Source: Branchiostoma floridae
Taxonomy: Eukaryota > Chordata > Leptocardii > Amphioxiformes > Branchiostomatidae
Length of the DNA: 64,000 nt
Direction: 5' to 3'
Assembly: GCF_000003815.2 (NCBI RefSeq)
Contig: NC_049986.1
Coordinates: forward strand, 15,701,702 to 15,765,701
The position numbers and the translations under genes are program-made. Below, piece by piece: positions 21,393 through 32,960 of the stretch (positions are counted from its first letter, which is position 1; each line of letters starts with the position of its first letter). The notes under the pieces were generated by a model. The model saw only the letters and a program-made list of their open reading frames with translations. It did not search any database and was not told the DNA's origin.

Positions 21393-22575
21393 GGTTGAAT
21401 GCTTCCCTGAATGAATGTTGGCTTTAAACTTCAGATGTCATTCGTTCATCACTTCAGCACTGCTGGAACAAGAGATAAGCAACATCCATTAAAATGGGAT
21501 CAGGACAATAACTAGTACTCGTAAGCAGGCTTTTACTAGTTTTAGCTAGGATTTTATAATAGGGAGTCCAAACTTATTGGTGAGTCGCGGTAAGTGACTA
21601 TTGTAAGGGGTTCTGGAGGCATCCACCTTCCATGGTGCAGAGTTTTTCATGATTTTAAGTTAAAACAGTGCATTCTAAGGTATCCCAAGAGGCAAAAATA
21701 CTGTTACAGATGTCACAGTAGAAGACTGTGACCACAGATGACCTGGTTGCATCCCTGGTCAATCAGAATTTCATGCTTGTCAGAGGGTTTTCTCCTCAGT
21801 ATAGGGCGTCCAGGGGCATCAAATATCTTGTTATTCTAAGAAAAGTGCGTCCAGATGACGCGTTGACGCATGCCTGGCTAAAAGCCTGCTCGTAAGTGCT
21901 ACTCAGCCCAACACCCTGGTCAACTCGGCCCAACACCCTGGAACTCTGCCAGGGTTGATCAGGGTGTTGGGCTGAGTTGGTCTGATTAGCCATGGGCCAA
22001 TTTGGTAATCAATAAAGAGTCAAAGGCTCGAGTCAAGACAAAAGATGTGGGCACATTTTTTAAAGATCACGTCTTACATTACTACATTGTTGGTATAGAA
22101 CATTCTACTGTAGTTGGTGTAAGGAAAAAAATCCTTAAAAATCTGATTAATAAACCTGTACATATAACGACAACGCACCCACCCGATACTAGTATAAATG
22201 CGCGTAGTACATGCACAGTAATATATTAAAGGTCGTGCGCCCCCCTCCCCACATTTTCAACACTGTCGTAACGTAATATATTTACCCCTGAACACAATAT
22301 TCATTGAAATACAGCTATACAAAAGAACACCACGTATTCACATCATGACTCACCTGTTCCATTTCTTGATCAGGGCTAAGTAACTTGTCTTCTGGGCTTT
22401 TGGGGGAGGGAAAGTCATGTGTCCCACGCGCGTGTCTTCCGCAGGTAACTGTACTGAACACTTCAGGTGAAAGTCGCCAGGTGGCGCTCGTACACTTCCT
22501 GGTTTTACAACGCGTGCGCAGTAGAGTTACCTAGTTTTTTGGGGGAGGGCTACGTGGAACTAACTAACCTGCAAA
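21393..22575. promoter_or_regulatory. Head-to-head spacer of FASTKD gene and AP3M, with 5' UTR intron
   Basis: About 1.2 kb separates the two ATGs. On the minus strand a likely non-coding exon ends at 22354 and a pyrimidine-rich acceptor lies at 21463, so the FASTKD promoter is probably near 22.4-22.5 kb, beside that of AP3M. Thus the shared promoter zone may be only about 150-200 bp. Confidence 0.45.
21872..21996. mobile_element. Small fold-back repeat
   Basis: ACTCAGCCCAACACCCTGGT (from 21901) is inverted at 21954-21977 with one mismatch, and CGGCCCAACACCCTGG repeats the motif inside. Outer sequences GCCTGGCTAA and TTAGCCATGGGC extend the symmetry. It lies in the FASTKD 5' UTR intron. Confidence 0.65.
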
Positions 22576-25500
22576 ATGATCCACAGTTTATTTATGATCA
22601 ACAGTGCGGGGTGAGTTGTTGGTCCTTTCATCTATTCTTCTTGTATTTCTACTGTACAGTCAATTTCCTGCATGTTTGTCTTTTGTAAACCCCAAAAAAT
22701 GATTGCGGATGCTTGAATGGGGAGGGGGGCGTAGTTGGCTCAGATACTAAAACATAATTTTCCTTATCTATCTACTTTATTTGTATCCAGGGATATTTTT
22801 ATGGAGAAGCACTGGAAAAGTGTCATCAGCAGATCTGTGTGTGACTACTTTTTCGAAGAGCAACAAAAGGTATGACTTTTTGTCTTCATTTTTATGTAGG
22901 TTGATACCTGACCTGTAACACGCAAATGTAATCACTTGGTCATATGACAAATATCAATATGTACAGATCGGAGGGTCGGCTTCTCTAGGTCTAGCACTCC
23001 TTATAAGAACTTCAGCGTACTGTGTTGAGGGGACAGTTTGTGGTTCCAAACTATCTGTGTCTTCTTCATACCAGAAGAAGAGGGACACTTTGTACAGAAT
23101 TTTAGAAACAGCACATAACACTTAACAGGTTTTGCTATAATTTTGCAAACCTGTAAAAAAAGCAACAATGAAATTCATAAAGTTTCTCTTCACATTAGTC
23201 AAACGATTTCCTCTTACTCAGACACATTATATGTTCACCAGCTCCATCCCACCACATTATGTACTCTAAGTCTAATAGTAACACCACAGGGTGTCAAATA
23301 CTTTACCAGTACAGTAAGCGTGGTGACACAGAGTACGTTATTCTTTTCTATCTAATGTCTTTCTATGTAACGTCCTTGGTGACACCCACAAAGTCTAGGT
23401 CATTGACCTTATTCATTTAGAACAGAAGAAGAAGAAACTGAGCAAAACAAAATATTTCCCTTCTATGAAGGTTTCAGAGAGAGAGAGGCTTTGAGAGGCT
23501 TTATTTGTCCATTGTGAATTGTACGCTGCTCAAAAAGAGGTAAAAAACAGTATACAACTTACAAGTGAAGGGCAATAGCAGTGGTCTAAAAACAAGTAAT
23601 GAAACAATAAACTTTCAGTATCTTGAGTAACAGTAACCCTGTATGTCTTATACGATACAGTTACTCAAGCAACTTAATGAAACTTTGCCTGGATGTCTAG
23701 ATCTTCATTGACAAAATATTGGGCTCAGTGTGAATGTTTTCTTATTTCCAACAGGCCAACAGCCCAGAAGATGTGAACCCAGTCATCTCCACCCCCCACC
23801 ACTATCTCATCCACATCTACAGAGAAAACATCTACTTTGTAGCAGTCTGTACAACAGAAGGTATCATACAGCTTTCTCACATCTATATGATAATGACAAG
23901 ATACATGTACTTTGAGGTTAACCTTGAAAATCAATTTGTGGCATATGGCAAATTTTGTATATTAAGTAGTACAGTATGTGCCCTTCTTCGCATTGCGAGC
24001 ATGTTGTAAATCGTGAACAGTTTGCAGTGGTTTTACACGTATATTAAGTTTTTGTGTAACATTTTCATAATATTAGCAACATTATGTTTGTCTTGCATAC
24101 TGCTAACACAGTAAAGTATATAAAAAATTAAATACCTCCTGCCTAACACAAGATCAAGTCCTCAAAAATGTAAATGAATTCATAGTGTCTTGTTTGCTAT
24201 TGTTTTTTCAAACACAAACATTTAAGCACATAGTCTTGATACTCCTTCCCATTAATCCTGTTGTTGTTGTTGTTTTCCCAGTCCCTCCCCTGTTTGTGAT
24301 AGAGTTCCTACACAGAGTAGTGGACACCTTCACAGACTACTTTGGTGATGGGGGAGAAACTGCAATAAAGGACAACTATGTTATTGTCTATGAGGTTAGT
24401 AGCCTGATTAAATCGCGCTTCTTAGGCCTGTCCAACATTGCTGCGCATTGCTGGGGAGGAGGCTACAAGCTCCGGATAGCGGAGTTTGCATTACACAGAC
24501 TATGAGGTCAGGATTTCAGTTCAATTTGCAATTGTGTCAAGTCAATGCTGTACTGTGCACTGCAAACCCTGTGTACAGTATGCTCAAACTATAGAAACTC
24601 AAATTCAAAGCCCAACATCACATGTAGCTCCTGGTTTTTCCTAAGTAATACAAAAATTGTTACATTGGGATGAGACTTACATATATGTTCACCTAGCTTA
24701 AAAGATTACAGGTAGCAAATTATCTTTATTGATAATTCAGTATTCCAGTCAATATTGACTTTCAATGCTACTCTTAAAATGATGTTTGTCATTCTTTTGA
24801 CTTCTTTTACCATTTTAGCAGTTTGAGTGTGTTGTGTATTTAAGTGCCCTTACATAATTCTTTCCAACCACTCTCTAACATCTACTCCATCTAACAAGAC
24901 ACAATTCCGGTTGTGCTAACTGCTGAATCTCCTCTTTTATTCACCAGTTGTTGGAGGAGATGTTGGACAATGGTTTCCCCCTGGCCACAGAGTCCAACAT
25001 CCTGAAGGAACTCATCAAACCCCCAAACATCCTCCGTACTGTCGTCAACACTGTCACAGGCAGCTCCAAGTAAGTACCTATCAAACCCCCTTGATATCCT
25101 CTGTACAGTCGTTAACAAAACTGAAAACCAGTGAGAGGTGTTCTTACACAGCAGTATCAGTAAATTTTCTGATACATGTATGTTCACTGTTTGGTGATAA
25201 CAATTTAAACTTTGATGTCTTTCGCAAAATTTGATGTTGTCAAAAAAACAGACTGGTGCACATGTTGAATTTGAGTTTAAGGTACTCTTATGCATAACAA
25301 TGGCTGTACAAGGCTACTAGCATTGACAAGTGATCCCAAATTTGTTCAATTGCCAAAACACACTGTACATGTACATGTAACTGTGTTAGGATTTAGTAAA
25401 AAAAAAACTATAGGGCCCAAACCTAACACTTGGAAGTCACCACAAGGGTTTTCAGACAATAACTGTAAAAATAAATTTTGAATAAAAGAAAATCAAAAAG

Positions 25501-28500
25501 TTAGAAGTATTCTGTTCCACATCTTGATTATTTCAAAATTTTTACACAGCCAGGAAATAGTTAGAAAGTTTAAATAGCTTTCAAAATATTTCCAAAGTAT
25601 CAAATCTCCTAGGCATACATTTGTATAATTACAAAGAATTGAAAACATTTATAACTGATGACAATGGCAACCCTTGCGGGGACTTGGAATGGACTCTACT
25701 GTAATATGTATTGAAACATAACACTTCCACCCACTCCCAGCCTCTCAGACACCCTCCCCACCGGTCAGCTGTCCAATGTGCCCTGGAGGAGGGCGGGGGT
25801 CAAGTACACCAACAACGAGGCGTACTTCGACGTCATCGAGGAGATAGACGCCATCATCGACAAGCAGGTTTGTTACTCTTACTTCTTTGTTTATGTTATT
25901 CTGTGTATGCTACTGTAAACGAATTTAAGTTTGCGGGAATTTAATTTTGCGGTAGCTGCTGGAAAAAAACTTTTCGCAGTGGTTTCAAGTTCGCGGGAGC
26001 TCCATTTACTGTAGTCTCTTACTGCCATGGAAAAATGTTTACAGTGGTTTTATGTTCGCGGTGGTTTTAAGTTCGCAATGGTTTTAAGTTCCCAGGGATT
26101 TAATTTTGCGGTAGCGGTGAAAAAGACATGGCATGCCTGGAAAGCAGTGTGCTAAGCACTGAATGTGTCCAACCCTGTTTAAAGAAAACAGAAATAAATT
26201 AGATTCTCCTTACATTTGACATGTTTGCCTCTTGCTGCATGTGCAGTCATTGTTTTTGTATTCTTGGTCATTGTTGGGGTCTTACACTAAGGCTCCCAAG
26301 TTACTGCTTCTGCAAGGATGATTCAAAATGTTCTTTTGATACATTAGAACCATTCATGTGTAAGATTTTGTACCAGTGTGTTTAACATGCACTATACAGA
26401 TCGGGAAAGACAATTTTTGTTCTGTGTATCACTCCAGGGTTCCACAGTGTTTGCTGATATACAGGGAGTGGTAAGTGTAGAATTTTTGATGACTCCATAC
26501 TTTTTTTTAATCAGACTGGACACTGTGTGACATATAATACAATAAAGCAAACAATATACTGTATCAGAGACTAAAAAATTATTCATTTGGTGGTAATGAT
26601 GTGACATATTTTCCCAGTTTATTTTCGACTGTACCTGGTAAATGTGTAGTATGTCCAACAGAACCAAAGTCCTTAAACTGCTTTCGGATCCCTAACACTG
26701 TATTCCTATTGTAGATCGACTGTTGTGTGAAGCTATCGGGGATGCCAGACCTCACCTTGTCATTTATGAACCCCCGTATCTTGGACGATGTTAGCTTCCA
26801 CCCGTGTGTACGCTTCAAGAGATGGGAGGTAAATATGAGCTGTTAATCTTTAACGTCTGAAAAAAGTTTTGTTTGGTTGGCAGCATCATGTTTACCTTGT
26901 CCCCCCAATGACCTGGAGGTCAAGGGACACCATTAAAAGAATGTCAAGTAAGCTCATCTTTGTTGGTGAAGTTGGCAACTTGAACAGGATGTCCCTTAAA
27001 GGTGCTTTGCCCATTAGTGAATAGAATAGAATAGAATAGAATAGAATAGAATAGAATAGAATAGAATAGAATAGAATAGAATAGAATAGAATAGAATAGA
27101 ATAGAATAGAATAGAAGTTTGATACTGTCATTCAACATACGTAAATGCTCAACTCGAATTTTCAGTCTCTCTTACATCAACCTTCTTTAAATTAAAAGGT
27201 GCTTAAATACAGTTAAACCTGTACACAAGAGCCACCTTACCATGTAGTGTGGCCAGTTTTTGATGGTCCCTTTGACAATTTTTACCATGGACACAAGCAG
27301 TAAGAATTCTGTCTATAGTGGCAACCCATGTTTGACTGTAACTTGATAATGTAGAATGATCACAACGTCCTGTTTGAATCTCTCTTACAGTCTGAAAGAG
27401 TCCTGTCCTTTGTTCCTCCTGATGGTAACTTCAGACTCATCTCCTACCATGTTGGGTCACAGAAGTAAGTAAACTGTTTTCTCTTATCTCAATGTTGATA
27501 TCTGTCTGCATGTACTTTCTACTTTGTTGTATTCATTGTGAGCACTTGACAAATTTTGATCCCCTATCCTCTGCACATGTCTCTGACTGAGCCAACAACC
27601 ACTTTTGAAAGTTCTTTAATCATTGAATTTGTACATGTCTACTAGCTTGTAAGGGGTAGTTGTCTTTGGATATTGGAGTTTTGTTTTACACAGCCAGTAA
27701 TTATAATGTCTCTCACCTACTCACTAGTACATTTTGATGCCTATCAGACATCTTCCTCAAAGCTTCTGACTGGAGTATACAGCCACTGTATACATAGGTG
27801 GCACTTTTGCAGCAAGAACACAATCCCAAACGTGACATGTGTTGTTGTCTTTCTTTCTTAAAGCTATTGTATATAAGCTTAAGTGTCTACATGTACCTGT
27901 GTTCTTTTCCCAGCATGGTGGCCATCCCTGTGTATGTGAAGCCCAACATCTCCTTCAGAGAGGGAGGGGGGCGGTTTGATGTCACCGTGGGACCCAAACA
28001 AACCATGGGCAAACTGGTAGGCTTGAACACTACATGAAGCTTTTGACTTAATCCTCTTTGACCCTTTGGGAGTACAGGGCCTCAGTGAGTTGCCTCCATT
28101 GTGTTAAAGATTGTAAACCATTTATTAAAGAAGTATAGGTATTTGTGCACTAATATGTTGTTGTTGTTGCTGTTGTTATTTATTCTCAGGTGGAGTCAGT
28201 GGTGATCACCTGTGCCATGCCCAAGGTGGTGCTGAACATGAACCTGACCCCCACCCAGGGAACCTACACCTTTGACCCCGTTGCCAAGGTGTTGACCTGG
28301 GACGTGGGGAAGATCAACCCGCAGAAGCTGCCCAACCTGCGCGGGAACATCAGCCTGCAGAGCGGGTCTCCTCCGCCTGAGTCCAACCCCGCCATTTCTG
28401 TAAGTACACATACACATGTATTATGTGTAAGAGTGGTTACTGGTACGGTGTACTGGTACAAACCCGTTTTTCCCGTTTGTTGGACCAGTCCAGAAAAAAC

Positions 28501-31303
28501 AGACCTGAAAAAAATGATGTTGGACCAAATCAAAAATAAACAGATTACACCAGCAGGCATTTACGTCTTTTGGGGCTTACAGATACAAGAAAAGAACAAG
28601 AGAAAAGTAGAAGAGAGTTGATAGTCATTTTTACCAGGCTTTCACAGTCAAACTTGGTCTAAAACAGAGACATCAGGTACTAGTACTGAGTCCAACCCTG
28701 CCATATCTGTGAGTACACATACACATGTACAGTCAAACCTGTATAAGTGACTACCTTTACATAGTGGCCACCTGACCATTGCGGTCACTTTTTGTCGGTC
28801 CCTTGGATTTTTCCCATGGACCTAAGCGTTAAGAAATAGTCTGCTCCGCCCAAGTCCAACCCCACCATATCTGTGAGTGAAAAATACATGTGATAGCAAA
28901 TCCGTAATCATTATGAAGACCTCCTAACCACCATTAAAACTAAAAAAACTGAAGTGGTATGGCCACGTGTAACGGTCATCGGGACCAGCCAAAACTATCA
29001 TGCAAGGGACTGTGCAAGGAGGAAGAAAGAAGGGTAGGCAATAATTATAAGGGAAAAGGTGGTAAGATGAATAGTATGAGAGAATGGACTTAAACATGTG
29101 TCGATGAAGGTTAGGCATCCAGGTTACAAAGAAAATAAGAATCACCAAATGTCAGATACTCAAGCAACTCAATGAATTTTGGGAAGTCAGATGTTGTGTC
29201 AGTGACATTGAGCAGATCTGTGCAAAATGAAGCATACATTAATAAGAGCAGAATACCAAGAAGGATGGAGAAAACTCTTTGCCAGATCTTCTGTTGTGCT
29301 CTAACTGTCAAATAAAAATACGTCATGTACATGGAGTTAGACAAAGGGATGAAACTTTGTTTTTTTTGTCCTTTAACAGGTTCAGTTCAAGATCCAGCAG
29401 ATGGCAGTTTCAGGGTTAAAGGTCAACAGACTGGACATGTATGGAGAGGTGAGTAGTGAAATAACCATACACACGTTTGGGTTTCTATTCCAATAAACTT
29501 TCATCTGTGACTGTAGTCTACAACTTAAAGATTTCATACTCTACATCTGCACACGGTTAAGTGCCTATCAACAAGCTTTTGATCAATCCTATGACCCTTC
29601 TCAAGTTGAAATGACCCGAAGCCTATGTCACATGACTGAACAGGGATCTTTGATCGGTTGCTGACATCATACTTTCAGTCAGGTCACGTGACATAGACTG
29701 TGTGTTATTCAAACTGAGAAGGGATCATAGGACTGATCAAAAGCTTGTTTTACTTTACATTGTGCACAGAGTTTTAGGACTATTTCATTTGAACATAGGG
29801 AACGACAGAGTCCTGTAAAAATCCTATCCCACATGCCCCTCCTAAACTCGGTATATCAATCTCTTCATCTTTAAGTTGTTGACAAAAAGCTTTTAGCCTG
29901 AAGTCTAGTTTAGCATGTTAAACATTACATCATATCTTGCACTTTGTACTTTGATTTAACTGTTGCGGTTGATTTTTTTATTGCATGTGAATGATGCAAC
30001 AAGAAATTCGCATGGAAAATGAAGAAGTTACATACATGTAGTTATTGAAGAGAGCTTGGTTGACCAATAATGGATCCAAATGTGCCTTTCCCATCATATT
30101 TCAGAGCTCCCCAAAGAAAAGCTTCACATTTGAGGTTTGTTACTCTTTGGCCTTGAGTAAAGAATCTCTCTCTAGTGTGTCACTCACACATGTGGTCCCA
30201 GTCAAACTGGATTGAACTGAAACTCCCAAAACTGGAAGAAAAACAAGAAATCCAAACATTTCTACTGGTTTGGAGATTAGAGCAATCTCAAATACCCTTT
30301 CTATTGCCAGTGCATGCAATTGTTCTGAACATTATTCTCATTGTTTTACAGTGCATGTTTGCAGTATGTATTAGTAATGTTTCTGGGGACTTACATCCTT
30401 ACATCACAGAGGGCGTACTAACACCTTTCTAGCCATTCTAGGCTCATTTGTTCTAGTGCAAAAGGAGGTACCCAATGGCTGATCACATATGCCCATGACT
30501 AGTTCTTTACCATCTAGCATTTAACTCATTGTTCTGTTGGCATGACTCTGATGTGATGAAAAGCGATGCGCTCAGTTTAACATGTAAAGTCATGTACACA
30601 TACACGTACACAGTATTCATCTTGTAGTGTCTTGCTTACACAGCACATACACCTCTGTATCTGCATCAGTATTATCAGTATTTATGCCCTTTGACATAAC
30701 ATACCAGCTACTTCTACATTGTAAATCTCATGTCAATCTGATGAAGACTCTATAAAGATCAAAATAGTAAATATTGGACATTCACTCCTACCATCATCCT
30801 TCTAATTTTCCTTTGATCACCTGAGCTACTTATTGTTCAGAAAGGGTATTTGAGTTGAATTTTTTCCCATCACTGCCTCTCCCTAACCATCACCTGCACC
30901 TGTCATTCATTTGAAGTTCCTCCCCAGAAACTGTTACAATCCTCAAGTGCATTTTGATTGGTTGATGAAATTTTGATTGGCACCTGTCCATATTGCCCTG
31001 CCACATGACTTTCCTCCTGTGTGTCCTGTGTAGTCATGTAGGAAGATATCACAGCCAAAATAAAAGCTCTCTCTCTAACATGCTCTAGTTTCTACAACAA
31101 TGTAGTAGCCCACCCATTTAAAACCATGCCATAGATTTTTTTCACATTTGTTTGAGTATTCACTACTAAAAAGTATTTTGTCAATCAGTAAAAATGACGT
31201 TGTTAAACGCTTGTCTTTTTTTTTTCTTGAATTCTAGAAGTACAAGCCTTTCAAGGGAGTGAAGTATCTGACCAAAGCAGGAAACTTCCAAGTGCGAACA
31301 TGA
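22576..31303 (+). CDS. ap3m: AP-3 adaptor complex mu subunit (AP3M1/AP3M2 type)
   Basis: Medium chain of AP-3, which sorts cargo from endosome/TGN to lysosome-related organelles; the C-terminal mu homology domain recognises Tyr-based signals. Thirteen exons: 22576-22610, 22791-22869, 23755-23860, 24282-24394, 24948-25069, 25741-25867, 26438-26470, 26715-26828, 27391-27464, 27914-28016, 28190-28399, 29380-29448, 31238-31303. Phases agree, giving 416 residues (human 418). The longin-like N-terminus starts MIHSLFMINSAGDIFMEKHW. The mu homology domain starts near residue 175, with GVKYTNNEAYFDVIEEIDAI, KLSGMPDLTLSFMNPRILDD, SERVLSFVPPDGNFRLISYH and LNMNLTPTQGTYTFDP. The end is MYGEKYKPFKGVKY...FQVRT. 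One gene here corresponds to the two vertebrate paralogues. Introns carry MITEs and duplicated exon tails. Confidence 0.97.
23340..23475. repeat. Interspersed repeat, copy of 14160-14335
   Basis: AGTCTAGGTCATTGACCTTAT is followed by a purine-rich run and CCCTTCTATGAAGG, as in the CUTA intron copy. Confidence 0.5.
23480..23590 (-). repeat. Likely 3' end of a LINE (minus strand)
   Basis: GGCTTTATTTGTCCATTGTG read on the minus strand ends in CAATGGACAAATAAAGCC. It resembles the AATAAA-containing 3' ends of non-LTR elements elsewhere in the window. Confidence 0.4.
23610..23715. repeat. Interspersed GTTACTCAAGCAACT palindrome, copy 2
   Basis: CTTGAGTAACAGTAAC and GTTACTCAAGCAACTTAATG flank a short loop, followed by TGGATGTCTAG. 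It lies immediately before AP3M exon 3. Confidence 0.5.
25081..25125 (+). repeat. Intronic copy of the 3' end of AP3M exon 5
   Basis: TCAAACCCCCTTGATATCCT then CTGTACAGTCGTTAACAAAACTG repeats exon 5 sequence at 25015-25059 with a 66-bp offset (22 codons). It lies 11 bases after the splice donor. The copy is diverged and non-coding. Confidence 0.8.
25911..26118. mobile_element. MITE family D, copy 3
   Basis: It starts with TACTGTAAACG. The interior carries TTAATTTTGCGGTAGC, GTGGTTTTAAGTTCGC and TACTGTAGTCTCTTACTG, the complement of the motifs in copies 1 and 2. The right end is degraded. It lies in AP3M intron 6. Confidence 0.5.
27019..27116. repeat. (GAATA)n pentanucleotide microsatellite
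   Basis: About 19 near-perfect GAATA units in AP3M intron 8. Confidence 0.95.
27210..27338. mobile_element. pogo/Tigger-like MITE, TA-flanked
   Basis: Ends CAGTTAAACCTGTACA and CCCATGTTTGACTG are flanked by TA on both sides (27208-27209 and 27339-27340). Internal CATGGACACAAGCAGTAAGAA resembles the partial copy at 28740. It lies in AP3M intron 8. Confidence 0.7.
28434..28680. mobile_element. hAT-like MITE remnant (related to 2747-3173)
   Basis: TACTGGTACAAACCCGTTTTT, TTGTTGGACCAGTCCAGAAA and AACAGACCTGAAAAAA match the right half of the element at 2747-3173 in reverse orientation. The far end is lost. It lies between two copies of the AP3M exon 11 border. Confidence 0.65.
28684..28735 (+). 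repeat. Duplicate of the AP3M exon 11 / intron 11 border, copy 2
   Basis: CTGAGTCCAACCCTGCCATA then TCTGTGAGTACACATACACATGT matches the true border at 28376-28420 with only a few differences, including a GTGAGT donor. It is not joined to the rest of exon 11. Confidence 0.88.
28740..28842. mobile_element. pogo/Tigger-like MITE, partial
   Basis: It starts TA + CAGTCAAACCTGTATAAGTG and includes CCCATGGACCTAAGCGTTAAGAA. The right terminal repeat is missing, ending at the next exon 11 border copy. Confidence 0.6.
28843..28893 (+). repeat. Duplicate of the AP3M exon 11 / intron 11 border, copy 3
   Basis: CTCCGCCCAAGTCCAACCCC then ACCATATCTGTGAGTG matches exon 11 from 28371 and its donor. Confidence 0.85.
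28938..29050 (+). pseudogene. LINE reverse-transcriptase tail remnant
   Basis: Translation gives LKWYGHV, a stop, then RSSGPAKTIMQGTVQGGRKK. This is the conserved C-terminal tail seen after the reverse transcriptase domain of many non-LTR elements. It is broken by stops. A diverged minus-strand copy lies at 44380-44605. Confidence 0.6.
29100..29180. repeat. Interspersed GTTACTCAAGCAACT family, copy 3
   Basis: CGATGAAGGTTAGGCATCCAG then CAGATACTCAAGCAACTCAATG, a partial copy of the family at 31428-31550. Confidence 0.5.
29571..29748. mobile_element. MITE with ACAAGCTTTTGATCA ends
   Basis: Arms ACAAGCTTTTGATCAATCCT and AGGACTGATCAAAAGCTTGT are inverted repeats and continue inward (ATGACCCTTCTCA / TGAGAAGGGATCAT). 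178 bp in AP3M intron 12; no target duplication was identified. Confidence 0.75.
30105..30134 (+). other. Candidate 30-nt cassette microexon in AP3M intron 12
   Basis: Preceded by CATCATATTTCAG and followed by GTTTGT, this 30-nt stretch encodes SSPKKSFTFE in phase 0, the phase of intron 12. Inclusion would add 10 residues between MYGE and KYKPF without a frame change. Vertebrate AP3M proteins lack this insert, so it is a prediction only. Confidence 0.3.
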
Positions 31304-31427
31304 TGTTCCCTGGTTCTGTGTCAGCCAAGCAGACATTTGGGGCATCTGAGGCCAAACGGATGTTATTATGTAATAATCTATTGTCACTACGCAGTTTTAG
31401 CATAATTTGTCAAATATATTTCACTAT

Positions 31428-31550
31428 ACGTCGATGAAGGTTAGACATCCAGATAATTAAGATATGCAAAAATGCAGTTACTCAAGCTACTGGATTCCAA
31501 AATTATATCCAGTTGCTTATGAGTAACTGCTTTTTGGCATATATTTGACT
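31428..31550. repeat. Interspersed GTTACTCAAGCAACT palindrome, copy 4
   Basis: CGATGAAGGTTAGACATCCAG is followed by GCAGTTACTCAAGCTACTGG and its inverse ATCCAGTTGCTTATGAGTAACTGC. It lies in the AP3M 3' UTR or flank. Confidence 0.6.
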
Positions 31551-31618
31551 GTCTTTTTTCAATATTTAATCTGGAATTGAAAGACAACATGGAGGTATTA
31601 TGCAAGAACAATTATCAT

Positions 31619-32078
31619 AATAAACCTTACATCTAGTTAGTCTTCCTCCATAAATGTGCATTCTCAATACTAAGTGTCAGTGTCAGTACTTGGATAACAA
31701 AGTTCTGTGTACACAACCAAGCTCAATTTTTTCAAGACCAATGTTTCTGTGACCACGTGTCACCTTAGGGCAGTTCTGACATGGTTCTATTGCATGTACA
31801 TGTACACACTGCTAACAAATGCAGTCCCTGCTGCTGCAGTGTGGAATAGAACCATTCAACATTGCCATTAGGAAGGTGACGGACATTCACCAAAATGTAC
31901 TAGTAGGTCTTGAGTAAAACACTTTTTTGTGTATTGAAAGAACTTGTTGTCCAGTGACTTACCAACCTGATGAAACTATTCATGGCTGTCAGTTCTCAGC
32001 ATCTTTCTTTTAGTTTCTTTTACATACTTACACAATTCAAGCTCTGTAAAACACTCTGTTGATGAAGGAGTGAATAAA
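31619..32078 (+). terminator. Possible AP3M polyadenylation signals
   Basis: AATAAA occurs at 31619-31624 (316 bp after the stop) and again at 32073-32078. Either could end the transcript. Confidence 0.45.
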
Positions 32079-32784
32079 GTTGCACAGCCAGTATTTGGAC
32101 AAACATACTTGACCTTATCAAGGATGTAAGCACACACAATGTATGGTTTTAGCTTTGGTTAAAAAACAAGTCTTCTTGACAATTAGGTCATCATACATCA
32201 TTATCTATATGATACAATTTACATGATCACACCCAACTTGGTATACTGACTTATTTTTGGCTTGTTTGTCAACTCTCTGTTTTCAACAAAACAAGAAACT
32301 AAAATGTTCCTGTAGTTTAAGATTCTGTGCAATGTCAAAGTCCAGCTTTTCACCACATACAGATTTATTTTCCCTTATCTTTACTCAATTTTTTGTACCC
32401 ACATTCCGTGTCTTTGCAACTTTAATAGAAAACAAGTGACTCCAAATCTAAAATTTATATTGTAGTTGATGCCTATTTTATAATTATTAATGTAAATGTA
32501 TGTTGAAAGATTATAAATGTACCTCCATAAAGATTTAGCCTTGATTCTGTCTTCCTCCTTTTTTTGTACTTGAAAAAGCTAAAGTTTGAAATTTGATGAA
32601 AGTAAGTGGCCCGAAACATAGTCTTTGGCATTAATTGCTGAAGAGCAGATGTTGATGTGATAAATAATTATGTTTTCTAGCCGCAACGTTTTTTCTGGAT
32701 GGTTAGAAATGATAGAAAGGGAGGTCCTTACACACATGTAGTTCAACTGGTAGCAGCCTAACATTTTAGCTCCTGGTTCCAACT

Positions 32785-32960
32785 AGGACAACTAGTTGGT
32801 GACTAGGAGACTCCGGTTTAATCCTGGGAAGGGCATCTCATTTGGGGCTGCACAAACAAACAAACAAACCCGTCTTTTGGATGGGACCTTAAATGGGGAT
32901 CCCATGGTCCCTCCTTGTAAAGATAAACCCAGCTACTGAAACAGTAAGGGAACTACAGGT
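32785..32960 (+). repeat. tRNA-derived SINE
   Basis: A B-box-like CTCCGGTTTAATCCTGGGAA is followed by TTTGGATGGGACCTTAAATG and a tail including CTACTGAAACAG. The body resembles the SINE at 36890-37090. Confidence 0.55.

Noticed and set aside
26892-27138. Tyr/Ser/Ile-rich repeat protein frame
   Set aside because: Translation of the GAATA microsatellite.
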